Shown here in pieces: positions 18,526-29,122 of a DNA stretch of 64,000 nucleotides. This stretch comes from Arsenophonus sp052174455 (lineage in GTDB: Bacteria; Pseudomonadota; Gammaproteobacteria; Enterobacterales; Enterobacteriaceae). Both the position numbers and the translations under genes were made by a program. Under the pieces are notes generated by a model, which was not told the DNA's origin, searched no databases, and saw only the letters and a list, made by a program, of their open reading frames with translations. Location: NCBI GenBank assembly GCA_052174455.1, contig JBQMRP010000034.1, positions 133,771 to 197,770 of the forward strand. Reading direction: 5' to 3'. Every line of letters starts with the position of its first letter. The stretch's first letter is position 1.

Positions 18526-18882
18526 TTAAGCTAATATACTCTTTGCTTTCTCAACTAACGTTGTAAATGCAACTTCATCAAAAACAGCAATATCAGATAA
18601 AATTTTACGGTCAATTTCAATTGAGCATTTTTTCAAGCCATTAATAAAATTACTATATGATAAACCATTTTGACGAGCAGCAGCATTAATGCGTGCGATC
18701 CATAATTGACGAAACTGCCGCTTACGCTGACGACGATCACGATAAGCATATTGACCAGCTTTAATTACTGCTTGAAAAGCAACACGATAAACACGCGAAC
18801 GAGAACCATCGTAACCTTTTGCTTGTTTTAATATTTTTTTGTGCCGTTCGCGGGCTATTACACCGCGTTTTACTCGAGCCAT
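18526..18882 (-). CDS. rplT: 50S ribosomal protein L20
   Basis: 118 residues, the standard L20 length. It is needed early in 50S assembly and in enterobacteria represses its own rpmI-rplT message. Typical start MARVKRGVIARERHKKIL and the conserved RQLWIARINAAARQNGLSYS are present. It lies between rpmI and the phe leader, in the usual infC-rpmI-rplT-pheMST order, with no lesions. Confidence 0.98.
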   Translation of the reverse strand: MARVKRGVIARERHKKILKQAKGYDGSRSRVYRVAFQAVIKAGQYAYRDRRQRKRQFRQLWIARINAAARQNGLSYSNFINGLKKCSIEIDRKILSDIAVFDEVAFTTLVEKAKSILA

Positions 18883-18940
18883 ATAATACCTCCTATCACT
18901 TCGAATTAAATTCGATAATCTTAAACTAAGAAATTAAAAC

Positions 18941-19138
18941 TTATGCGTATGGTAAACAAGCCGCTACCAAACCAAGATCACCTTTAGAAACCATAGTTTT
19001 TTGTCGTAAATGACGCTTACGCTTAGTTAATTTTTTAGTTAAAATATGACGAAGGTTAGCATGCTTACGTTTAAAACCACCACTAGCAGTTTTTTTAAAA
19101 CGCTTTGCTGCACTCCGTACTGTTTTAATTTTTGGCAT
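18941..19138 (-). CDS. rpmI: 50S ribosomal protein L35
   Basis: 65 residues from the ATG at 19138 (MPKIKTVRSAAKRFKKT), the normal L35 size and N-terminus. A longer in-frame start at 19168 would add ten residues unlike any L35, so it is rejected. It is a basic ribosomal protein of the large subunit, in an operon with infC and rplT. Confidence 0.97.
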   Translation of the reverse strand: MPKIKTVRSAAKRFKKTASGGFKRKHANLRHILTKKLTKRKRHLRQKTMVSKGDLGLVAACLPYA

Positions 19139-19183
19139 TTTAAATACCCACTGCGCATTATTAATCATAACTAACTAGATGAA

Positions 19184-19209
19184 TAGTGTTCTATTTAGAT
19201 AGAACACTA
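19184..19209. other. Perfect hairpin in the infC-rpmI spacer
   Basis: TAGTGTTCTAT-TTAG-ATAGAACACTA forms an 11-bp stem with a 4-nt loop in the short spacer between infC and rpmI. In E. coli the region upstream of rpmI folds into structures recognised by L20 for autogenous repression. This hairpin may be part of such a leader or a partial terminator. It lacks a T-run on the minus strand, so a simple terminator is less likely. Confidence 0.55.
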
Positions 19210-19226
19210 GTTACTTGGTTGCCTAA

Positions 19227-19766
19227 CTATTTCTTTTTCGGTACAAGCACCATGATCATCTGACGGCCTTCAATCTTACTTGGAAAAGATTCGACGACTG
19301 ACATCTCATCCAAATCATTTTTGATACGATTAAGCATATCAATACCAATTTGTTGATGCGCCATCTCACGACCACGAAATCGTAATGTGATTTTAACTTT
19401 ATCGCCATCATCTAGAAAGCGAATCAGGTTGCGTAGTTTGACCTGATAATCACCTTCATCTGTACCAGGTCGGAATTTAATTTCCTTTACCTGAATAACT
19501 TTTTGTTTCTTTTTTTGTTCTTTTAGCGATTTACTCTTTTCATAGAGAAACTTACCATAATCCATAATACGACAAACTGGCGGCTCAGCATTTGGACTAA
19601 TTTCTACTAAATCAACACCAGCTTCTTCGGCTTTTTCAAGACCTTCTTTTAGGCTGATAATACCAATCTGTTCGCCATCTAAACCAGTTAAACGAACTTC
19701 AGAAGCCCGAATCTCCGTATTAATACGATTCGGGCGTGCTGTTTGAATTCTTTTTCCGCCTTTAAT
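19227..19766 (-). CDS. infC: Translation initiation factor IF-3, AUU start
   Basis: 179 residues starting at ATT (19764-19766), the rare start codon conserved in enterobacterial infC. The reading frame IKGGKRIQTARPNRIN upstream of the first ATG (19565) matches the IF-3 N-terminus, so the ATG-only version (112 residues) would lose the N-domain. A GGAGG ribosome-binding site overlaps the thrS stop just upstream. IF-3 blocks premature subunit joining and checks start codons, and it discriminates against its own AUU start to autoregulate. The C-domain has GKFLYEKSKSLKEQ and FRGREMAHQQIG. No lesions. Confidence 0.96.
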   Translation of the reverse strand: MKGGKRIQTARPNRINTEIRASEVRLTGLDGEQIGIISLKEGLEKAEEAGVDLVEISPNAEPPVCRIMDYGKFLYEKSKSLKEQKKKQKVIQVKEIKFRPGTDEGDYQVKLRNLIRFLDDGDKVKITLRFRGREMAHQQIGIDMLNRIKNDLDEMSVVESFPSKIEGRQMIMVLVPKKK

Positions 19767-19769
19767 ACC

Positions 19770-21692
19770 TTATTCCTCCAGTTGATAAATACGACGAGTG
19801 CGAATTTCATCAAGCACTCTTTCTGCAAATTCTATAACATTAAATGTTCCCAATTCTTTACCATTACAGGTTCGAACAGATACTTTATTCAAAGCAATTT
19901 CTTTATCACCACAAACTAACATATATGGAACATGACGCAAACTATGCTCACGAATTTTAAAGCCTATTTTTTCGTTTCTCAAGTCTGCTTTTGCACGAAT
20001 ACCAAAATTATTAAAAATTTTTACTACTTTTTCTACAAAATTAGATTGTACATCCGTGATATTTATCATAACAATTTGTAATGGCGCTAACCAGGTTGGA
20101 AAAAAACCAGCATACTGTTCTGTTAAAATTCCAATAAAACGTTCAAGTGATCCTAAAACAGCACGATGGATCATTACTGGTACCTGACGTTCATTATTCC
20201 TATCTACATAGGAAGCACCTAAACGACCTGGTAATGAGAAATCTAGCTGTACAGTACCACATTGCCAAGCCCGATCCAAACAATCATACAGAGTAAATTC
20301 AATTTTAGGTCCATAAAATGCACCTTCACCAAATTGATAATTAAATTCAATACCTCCTAGTGCCTTAGCAAGGTCAGCTTCTGCGCGATCCCATTGAGCA
20401 TCAGTGCCTATTCGTTTTTCTGGTCGAGTTGATAACTTAACTTCAATTTTTTCAAAGCCAAATGTTGCGTAAACATCATAAATCATTTTAATACAACTTT
20501 TAACTTCAGCTAAAATCTGATCTTCAGTGCAAAAAATATGCGCATCATCTTGGGTAAAACCACGCTCGCGCATCAAACCATGTAAAGCGCCAGATGGCTC
20601 ATTACGATGACAACTACCAAATTCTGCCATACGCAATGGTAAATCACGATAAGATTTTAAGCCTTGATTAAATATTTGTACATGTCCTGGGCAATTCATT
20701 GGTTTTATACAATATTCTCGGTTTTCTGATGATGTGGTAAACATGTTCTCTTTATAATTTTCCCAGTGGCCTGTTTTTTCCCAAAGAATACGATCCATCA
20801 TTAATGGACCTTTTACTTCTTGGTATTGATACTCATTTAATTTACTACGAATAAAGGTTTCCAATTCACGAAATATTACCCAACCATCATTATGCCAAAA
20901 TGCCATACCCGGTGCTTCTTTCTGCATATGATAAAGATCAAGTTGCTTAGCTATCTTACGATGATCTCGTTTAGCCGCTTCTTCTAAACGTAATAAATAA
21001 GCAGTTAACTGTTTTTTATTAGCCCAAGCTGTTCCATAAATCCTTTGTAACATTTTATTATCGCTATTACCGCGCCAATATGCACCAACTACTTTTTGTA
21101 ATTTGAAGTAATGACAAAAACGCATATTAGGTACATGCGGCCCATTACACATATCAATATATTCTTCATGATAATAAAGTGCAGGATGATCATCTTTATT
21201 AATATTTTCATCCAAAATTTTAACTTTATAATCCTCACCTCGAGCAACAAACATATCCCTCGCTTCTTTCCAACTAACTAACTTTTTGATAACATCATAG
21301 TTCTTTTCAGCGAGTTCATGCATTCGCTGCTCAAGTTTTTCTAAATCTTCCTGGGTTAAAGAGTGATCCAGATTAACATCATAATAAAAACCATTTTCAA
21401 TGATAGGAGCAATTGCCATTTTAGTCGTTGGCCATAATTGTTTAATCGCATGACCAAGTAAATGGGCGCATGAGTGACGAATAATTCCTAAACCATCGAG
21501 AGCTTTACTAGTAATAATAGATAATTGAGAATCATTACTAATTACATCACTCGCATCAACAAGTTCAGTATTAACACGAGCAGCTATACAGGCTTTTGCA
21601 AGACCTGAACCAATATCATTTGCAATATCCATTACTGAAACAGCGTGTTCATATTGACGTTGACTGCCGTCAGGAAGAGTAATAACTGGCAT
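19770..21692 (-). CDS. thrS: Threonine--tRNA ligase
   Basis: 640 residues (E. coli 642). Domain order: N-terminal TGS domain (about 1-61), the SAD editing domain with HSCAHLLGHA, a class II core with IKPMNCPGHV, FGSCHRNEPSGALHGLMR (motif 2) and the zinc-site Cys and His residues, and a C-terminal anticodon-binding domain ending near LDEIRTRR. The frame is open. Its stop overlaps the infC ribosome-binding site (thrS-infC spacing 3 nt), the usual arrangement. Confidence 0.98.
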   Translation of the reverse strand: MPVITLPDGSQRQYEHAVSVMDIANDIGSGLAKACIAARVNTELVDASDVISNDSQLSIITSKALDGLGIIRHSCAHLLGHAIKQLWPTTKMAIAPIIENGFYYDVNLDHSLTQEDLEKLEQRMHELAEKNYDVIKKLVSWKEARDMFVARGEDYKVKILDENINKDDHPALYYHEEYIDMCNGPHVPNMRFCHYFKLQKVVGAYWRGNSDNKMLQRIYGTAWANKKQLTAYLLRLEEAAKRDHRKIAKQLDLYHMQKEAPGMAFWHNDGWVIFRELETFIRSKLNEYQYQEVKGPLMMDRILWEKTGHWENYKENMFTTSSENREYCIKPMNCPGHVQIFNQGLKSYRDLPLRMAEFGSCHRNEPSGALHGLMRERGFTQDDAHIFCTEDQILAEVKSCIKMIYDVYATFGFEKIEVKLSTRPEKRIGTDAQWDRAEADLAKALGGIEFNYQFGEGAFYGPKIEFTLYDCLDRAWQCGTVQLDFSLPGRLGASYVDRNNERQVPVMIHRAVLGSLERFIGILTEQYAGFFPTWLAPLQIVMINITDVQSNFVEKVVKIFNNFGIRAKADLRNEKIGFKIREHSLRHVPYMLVCGDKEIALNKVSVRTCNGKELGTFNVIEFAERVLDEIRTRRIYQLEE

Positions 21693-23567
21693 TTAAAATC
21701 CTTAATTTACAATGGATCTATATGCAAGATCACATGTATAGAAATATATTTTTTTTTGAAAGTAAGTTAAAAACAATTTTTACATTACCTTATAAGTGAT
21801 ATACGTGATAAAACAACTAAAATAGAGCAAAAGAAATACATACCTTTACGTTAATACTTAACTATACTTCTCATAATATAGTATGTTTTTTTGAAAAATT
21901 CAGATTTAACTTTTAAGTAATCTGAATCTTTCATAATTGCAATGGAGTTTACTACCTAATACTGATTAGGGTAATTCCTAATTGTACAGCTAAACATAGT
22001 GATGTAGAATGATCTCAAGCTCTTGAGCAAAATTAAAATGATGGCTTTGAAGTGAATCTCCCCCATACACCCATTAAATTAAATCTCTTGATTACACCAT
22101 TTATTTAAAAATGCATCGGATGAGCTAGATTGGTGTTTTATACCAAATTCTATATACATATGGCAAATTCATATTTTTCGGTGGCTGAATGTTTTCACAA
22201 ATCAAAAACTCTCTATAAATACTCCATGTATATCAATTGGATATCCTCAGTTAAAATCACGTAAAAAGAGTGAGTATTGTCCGCAGTCTTAGCCTTATAA
22301 AAGCGGAAAAAATTTTTTTAGTACGACACTTTATAATCTTATATATACAAAAAATAATGTTATGAAGTTTCATTTAGCATTTTCGGAAAACATTTCACAT
22401 CTACGTACAGCTCTAACTGATCTTGTTGCTTTCAAACATTTTATAATTTAACTTCGATGTTCTTACCTTACCTCATTTCATGCAATTTTCCACTCTGTAT
22501 CTGCTGAATAGCAATTCAGGCTAGATCGAGATACAAAGTAGTTCATGAACCTGCATACGACTTCCAGTAGATCGGAGAGAGAAAATATTTTTCGCATGAA
22601 AAGGGCTATCGGTTTTCTGAATAGGGTGGCAGCCATCCATCGTCGATAAACAATGAGAAATATGATTGTGATCTCATCAACATTATCTCATTCTTACCCT
22701 TTAACAAAGGTAAGTTCAGATATATCACAATACTTAGTTAAAGAAATAAGAAACTCTCTGCTTACATGAAGAGAAGGGTTGATTTTAAATATTGTAGTTA
22801 CCTGATTATGGAGTCTAATCGTTATAATATATTTTACTATCAGCTACATCCTTCAGTAGCTATTTTGCCATAAAACATGCCTGGACAAGAGAGGATCTCT
22901 ATAATTGGTTTGGCGACCAAGATAATTAATAGCCTAATTATCTTAAATGCAGTTTTAATTAAGAATTATATCTTTGATAACAAGAATAAAACGCTAAAAA
23001 ACAGTGATAAATCATTATTATCTAGATTAATCTTTTAATTAATTAACATAATTTAAATTTATTTAAAATAAAAAAGATATTAATCTAAAAATAGATAGTT
23101 TAGTTAAATTTTATTTAAGTTGAAGCATTTTAATTATTCAAAGATAGCGCAGTTCTTGCTGCATTCAGATATTTTGTTTGAATATGTTGATAATTCTTTT
23201 GCTGTCAGGTTATCAATTTTATTGATTGTAACATGATTATTTTATCAAAAATCAGTAATTAATACATCAGCAGCATTAACATATGCAACAATCGTTGCAT
23301 ATTAAAGTACTTTTGATCAGTAATACTGATAAATAATTATCTTAACTAAAATCAATATAAGCGGTTCCTATATCTATATTAATTATAGGATCTTTAAGTT
23401 AACTCATGGTAAAATTGCCCTGCTTTATCTAGTAATTAATACTGTCACGATCAACAGTATAGGGCTTGATATATATCAGTCCCATTGCATAGGATTTATT
23501 CATTGCATTATCTAGAAATTAAATCCCACTTTTATAAGTGTTCTAATTAAATTTTTATTGATAACAT
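21693..23567. other. Long decayed stretch, nothing recognised
   Basis: About 1.9 kb of AT-rich DNA upstream of thrS. All six frames are broken. Partial runs near 22400-22700 have somewhat higher GC and could be an old gene, but I cannot match them to a family. No tRNA or repeat is evident. Confidence 0.5.
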
Positions 23568-24432
23568 GAGTTATAATGATTTCTGCTATATGAAGTTTCG
23601 GAGATACTGATGTATTCTGCTGATTGATTTTATGAATAATATCAATATTAAAAATATTGATATTAGAAAAATTCTACTCTACAAGTATTTCAAAACCAAA
23701 TATAACTTCTGATACATTGCATAAACTCATCCGTAATGCTACTAAGAAACTGATAGACACCGCTGTTGAAAATTAGCTCAAATTTATACTGCTAAACATG
23801 CTCATTCATCTTGTCTACGGATCCCATCTGTCGTCTGTAACGATTATTTGCCACAAAGAGCTATTTGATTTTTTTTTTGAAATCCAATGGCAAAGATATT
23901 CCCGGCACGCAGAACCAACGCTGTTGGATGCACAAAGAAGCTAATATAGTGCCTCATCCCTTCCAAAAGGGGATATACTAAAAATTAAGGGTGAGCTGCA
24001 GGAGAGGTTCTGGCTAGAAGCCAATCATAATACTGCTAACAAAGCTTTATAATTTTTTGTTGGCAAGATTTTCAAGTATCCTGCAGAGATAAAGAAGCTG
24101 GAAAATAGCGTGATAAGAGCGGCTATCATTTTATAGCTTCCCATTAGCGCACTAGGCATAAATAAGATCGACGAATCTAATTTTAATATCAACTTTTTTT
24201 TAACAGTGTTAAACTATGAATCTAACACGCGAAGCACTGTGGTTCGAAAAATAACCCTTTCAATAGTATTTCAAGTATTACTTATCTGCTCATAAAACTA
24301 AAAAACCGGTTAATGGAATTAGATTTTTTGATCATGATGGTAAACAACGTTCAATTTAAAGATGGAGAATAGATTTATGAAGGATCAGAATGGAAAGTGC
24401 CTGATTACTATGAGTAGATTTATTAATAACTT
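23568..24432 (+). mobile_element. IS256-family remnant, internally deleted, plus orientation
   Basis: The left end matches other plus-oriented copies. Near 23900-23960 the frames give RHQRCWMHKEANIV, the highly conserved RHQRCWVHK motif of IS256-type transposases, and then a decayed PAEIKKLEN. The segment between the start and RHQRCW is much shorter than in full copies, so there is an internal deletion. It abuts an oppositely oriented copy starting at about 24445. Confidence 0.8.
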
Positions 24433-24444
24433 AAAAATTCAACC

Positions 24445-25208
24445 TAGTGCGTTTCTGACTCTTATAATCATATTTAATCGCAACCAGCTCACTTGTGTCA
24501 TTGCGCGGTGATGTCAATAATGAAAAGCAAAAAATTTATCAGATACCTGATAGACGGTCCCTGCCTTCAGAAAAGAAATAAACGTAACGCACATCTCTTA
24601 AATTACACAGTTATCATTATAAATTCTTTTTAAACCATTGTTATTTTAGTCTCCTGATGATCCTGCATAGGAAGAGAGTATGCCTTTTTACTAAAAAATC
24701 GCCTCAGGACTTCTTCGTAAAAATCTCCGGTGGGATGTCTAATAGTTACCCAACCATGCTAGCAACTCTTAACTGTTTTGTACCAATTTGGATAAGTTAG
24801 TAACAACGATTTGTTTAAACATATTTTGTCGCCGTTAAAATATCCTGATCTTAGGTATTTTAAATACTAATATCATCCATAGCAGTTTGTGTATAGTTTT
24901 TTTTGGGCAAACAACTATTACAGATGACGGTTTGATGCCCATCGATAAAGCAGCGTCAGCATCTTGTTACAGTCATGGCTTCAAAGTAGAGGTTAATCCT
25001 CAAATAGCAGTTCTATCAGCTTCATGACAGTATTACGGATGAATTCATGCAAAGAATTAGAATAACATCTTATTTCTCGGATATCTTATAGGCTAGAATT
25101 TTCATGGCATATTATTTCTCTGTTGTTGAAATGAATCATAAAATAAATCAGCAGGAATACGCTACATCTCCGAAATTCCATATATCAGAAATTAGTATAA
25201 CTCTAGTT
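24445..25208 (-). mobile_element. IS256-family remnant, partial, minus orientation
   Basis: Partial copy whose last 300 bp (24905-25208) match the transposase 5' region. Positions 24905-25050 are nearly identical to the reverse complement of about 26010-26155 in the next copy, unlike other pairs, which are far more diverged. With the copy at 23568-24432 it forms a back-to-back inverted pair upstream of holD. Confidence 0.75.
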
Positions 25209-25418
25209 GTTATTTGCTATTTAGTGATCATATTGTTTATTGATAACTTAATAAGTTATATATTTATCTTCTTTAATTTTCAGTCTATATTTATCAAATA
25301 AATACAATTAGAGAGAAATAGTAATTACATTTATATTTCTATGTCTTGCAATGACATTATTTTGATTTATATAGATCTATTTTGTAAAGTAGAATTGTTT
25401 ATGTGATTCTGGAGCAGT

Positions 25419-25838
25419 TTGATGACGATCAGAGATCAATTACTAAAGCATATGGGAATTGTACAATGGAAATTACGCGATCCAACGGTACTACGTGGTG
25501 AACATGCCGGGTATATTACTAATTCTACCAAATTAGTTATCATTGCTGATGAGCGCATTGATCTAGGTAACATTTTTATCAAAGATATTTTACGATCAAT
25601 GATGATAGACAGTCATCAGGTATGTTGTTTATTAACTAAAGAGATATCACTGTTACCAACAGTGCTTCTTTGTCCTTGTTGGATCCTAGGAAAAGAATTA
25701 CCTATTAATTCTAAAAAATGGGTCATTCATACTTTACCATTAAAAAAAATTTATTTTAATCCTCAATTAAAACGCGATTTGTGGATGAAAATATGTCAGC
25801 ATGAAAATAATTTTCAATTTAAAAATAAACTGATTTAA
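25419..25838 (+). CDS. holD: DNA polymerase III psi subunit HolD
   Basis: 139 residues (E. coli HolD 137). Similarity to HolD runs through the N-terminus (LGITQWSLRRP in E. coli, MGIVQWKLRDP here) to the C-terminal W..IC..E pattern. Psi binds chi (HolC) and the clamp loader, linking it to SSB. A weak GGAGCAG ribosome-binding site precedes the ATG. The usual partner rimI, which follows holD in E. coli, is absent; IS256 debris starts 21 bp after the stop. holD is the only intact gene between about 21.7 and 29.1 kb. HolD evolves fast, so identification rests on the N-terminal motif and length. Confidence 0.85.
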   Translation: MMTIRDQLLKHMGIVQWKLRDPTVLRGEHAGYITNSTKLVIIADERIDLGNIFIKDILRSMMIDSHQVCCLLTKEISLLPTVLLCPCWILGKELPINSKKWVIHTLPLKKIYFNPQLKRDLWMKICQHENNFQFKNKLI

Positions 25839-25859
25839 TCCCATTTTTGTTATTGAAAA

Positions 25860-27260
25860 AAAGTATACTTATTTCTAGTCTATAAAGTTTTTGAGATGGG
25901 TCTGGCGTACCTGCAGATTAATTTGATAAATGATTTCAACAACAGAAATTAATATGCCATGAAAACTCTAGCCTATAAGTATCTATAAATAAGATATTAT
26001 TCTGATAATTGCATGAACTCATCCGTAATACTTCCAGGAAGCTGATAGAACTGCTATTTGAGGATTAAGCTCTACTTTGAAGCCATGACTGTAACAAGAT
26101 GCTGACACTGCTTTATCGATGGGCATCAAACCGTCATCTGTAATAGTTATTTCCCACAACGAATCATATAAACTACTATTAGCGATATTGAGATTAAAGT
26201 GTTTAAGGTTAAAATAGGAATCGCAGTAGAAACGAAATATGTTTCTAAAACTCTTTACTACCGCTTTATCTAAAGCGTAAAAAAAAAGCAGCGAAGAGTT
26301 ACACCATGGCTGGTAGCTGTTATGCATCTAAACCAGAGATTTTTACAAAGCTCTGAGGCGCCTTTTGGTGAAAAGCACATACTCTCTCCAGTACCGTAAC
26401 AGACTGAAACAGTAATAATTTAAAGAGTATAGATAATAGCGGATCCGAGATTTAAGCGATACACATTACATTTATCTCTAAGCCGATGATATATACCGCC
26501 TGTCAGGAAAGCTGATAGCCTTTGCCTATTAGTTATTATTGACATAATTGCATGGACATAAGAAAATCCTTCCAGTTGAAGATGCTTATCGAGAGTCAGA
26601 AACAATCTGAACAAAACTTCTTAATTGCCTATAGTATAGGACTTTACTATATCTCACAGTGAGCGCCACTTATGGGAAACTCTGCCATTAGTTTTTATAA
26701 TACAATAGCAAAAATATCTCTGGGTGCGCAGCATTAATATTATTGGGTATATAAAATAGTTAATGCACTGATTTTAATTCATAAAGGCATGCAATACCGA
26801 AGTTAAGGTGAGCCGGGGGATACTCTGCTTAGCAGAGAGCTGTGATGTCGCTGATAAAGCTTTTTATATTTTGTTGGCAAGGTTTTTAACGAAGTTGTAT
26901 GTATCCTGCAGCGATAAGTATACTGGAGAAAAATCTAAAGAACTGTTAGCATCTTATTACTTCTCATCAGCACATCGGACATTAATAAAAATACCTAATC
27001 TGATTAAATCGGCTTTTACGACAGGGTGAAGCTGGCTATGAAGCCGATGTCAAAGCATATTGGTTCGAGAAAAGCAACCCCTTTCAATGATACTGAAGCT
27101 ACTTCCGTCTGCTCAGAGAAACTGAAACCAGATAAGGATATTTTAGATGCTGACCCCTGTGGTTGTAAAAAAAGTTCAATTTAAGGATGGAGAATAGATT
27201 TACGAAGTATCAGAGTGAAACGTAGTTTGACCTTTTCATCACCAAATTTTCTAATAACTC
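25860..27260 (+). mobile_element. IS256-family element remnant, full length, plus orientation
   Basis: Plus-strand frames show NSYFPQRIIQTTISDIEIKV (family: NGYLPER.IQTGIGDVEVKV) near 26150-26210, then LYYRFI in place of LLPPYLKR. The 3' part ends with a decayed V..VQFKDGE near 27165-27200. Numerous stops. The reverse-strand frame 26019-26327 is only a shadow. It sits 21 bp after holD. Confidence 0.83.
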
Positions 27261-28783
27261 TTGCCATATCCGTTATCAAATAAAATTTATACTCAATAGT
27301 AATTTTATCAGCATCTAAAATACGTTAACTCAGTCTCATTTTTATGAGAAATTATTTACTTTTAACATAAAACAGTTTAAATTATGTTTAGTGTATAAAT
27401 GCAACTTTAAACTCTTATTTAAAATTTATAAAATATATATAAAAAATACTAAAAACTATAACAACCATCAAATCAACTACTTTTCTTATTATTTACATTG
27501 GGCATAAATTAATCGCTCATTTTATGAGCACATATTCTAACATATGTACCCCACCGTAATTAAAAATATTTTTAATATAAGTCATAAGATTTATGGTAAA
27601 CAAAGAGAAGTTTTCTTTAATACCATTTGCCTATCTGCTATTAATATTGATAATGTTTTATCTTTGATTACTGGCTGCTAGTATAAATGGCAAAAACATA
27701 CCAGTCTAAATATAAAACTTGAACATTATTTAATTGCAGATTAATTTTATTAAATACCATATATGAACTATTTCAATCTAGAAAAAAAAATCATTGAACG
27801 CCGTCTTAGGACTAAAGCTTTTTCGATGCTGACTGATATTTCTGTTAACCGTAAAAATAAATTTTTCAAATAATAACGTATCAGAGGGTACAAAGATTTA
27901 GATCACTTCAAAGTAACTAAAAGATACTATACAATGAAACAATCATCACTTTCAATTTCTTACAGAAATGATAATGGGGTTGTCAATTTTCAACCTGAAT
28001 AATTAGCTACAGAATAATAAAATCTAACTAATCAAAAAATTTGCAAATATGCATTAACCGATGCACTTAATATCAAAAATCACTTTATTTCTATAAAGAA
28101 ATAATAAAAAAAGAAAATGTATAAAACCTATTTATATAGATATAAAAAGTATGATATCCTAAAATTATTAAAAACCTTGTTCTTGTAGTGATTACTACCG
28201 TTAATTCAATATACTAGTAACAGTAATTTCAGCTGGTATTACCTTAATCGCCGATGATAAGTATCTTAAAATTTACATCAACAACAACATAAAGCACCAG
28301 TAAGCTGACTACATGCCATAGAACATGATAGATATTATGCTTTTATTAATGAATGAAGTAAAAAAGATAAATTAACTAATTTACCTGTAGCTTCAGTGTC
28401 GTCTGGTGTAATAATCTAACAGGACAAGATAAACTATAAGAACAGTGTTATAATACCAATAACTAATTATGTAGCTAACTTATCAAAAGTAAGAGAGCAG
28501 ATTAATATTGAAATATTCATTATTAATTCTAGTATCGTTACCAGGTAAACTTTATAAAAGTTTACTAAACAAAAATTGTTTGCTATTGGCGTAAATATCA
28601 TTCATATTCATTATGAATGTTTTATTCTATATAATGTTATTGAGGGAACGAACAATAAGTATTTTAACTCTCGTTAAAACTTAAGTAAGCAATAAAAGAT
28701 AGGATAGAAAGTTCAGATTCCATATCAATTTTTTTGTAACCTCTAACAATCTATTACTATTTAAAATCAAATACTCCTTAATC
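27261..28783. other. Decayed DNA, unidentified gene remnants possible
   Basis: Broken plus-strand frames near 27590-27990 and 28290-28420 carry short protein-like runs, for example MNYFNLEKKIIERRLRTK at about 27763. I could not assign them to a family. No RNA gene or repeat is recognised. Confidence 0.4.
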
Positions 28784-29107
28784 CTACTTATCATTTTGAA
28801 CATCGATCACATGATCAATATCATGATCAAAGATTTTACCATCACTAATTTTCTCCGTTTCTGGTAGGTCTACATTATCGTTTCAAAATAATTGACTATA
28901 ATATAGTCTGTAACAACAATTTCAAATTTTACTTTTGGCAAAAAATTAACCTTGTATTCTAAGGTCACAATAAAGTTCTATATGACCTATTTTAACTTCT
29001 AAACCCTTTTACTTCCTTTATTGTCAATTCCAGTTATGCTAATATTTTTAAAAGTTCTCATACATCATTTAAATTAAATAGTTTGATAATTGCATCAATT
29101 TTTTCAT
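28784..29107 (-). pseudogene. glnB: glnB remnant (nitrogen regulatory protein PII)
   Basis: Length fits PII (about 108 codons). Frames give DAIIKLFNLNDV against DAIIKPFKLDDV, then TGI..KEVKGF, GHIELY, FLPKVKFEIVVTDYI against FLPKVKIEIVVPDDI, and KISDGKIF against KIGDGKIF. A lost A in the A-run at codons 2-4 shifts the frame immediately after the start, and further stops follow. PII senses 2-oxoglutarate and glutamine and controls GlnD/GlnE/NtrB. It lies 15 bp downstream of nadE on the same strand. Confidence 0.9.
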
Positions 29108-29122
29108 TAAATTATCCTAATA

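Noticed and set aside
26019..26327. 102-codon minus-strand frame as a hypothetical protein
   Set aside because: It is antisense to the plus-strand transposase relic. Conserved transposase motifs read in the other direction.
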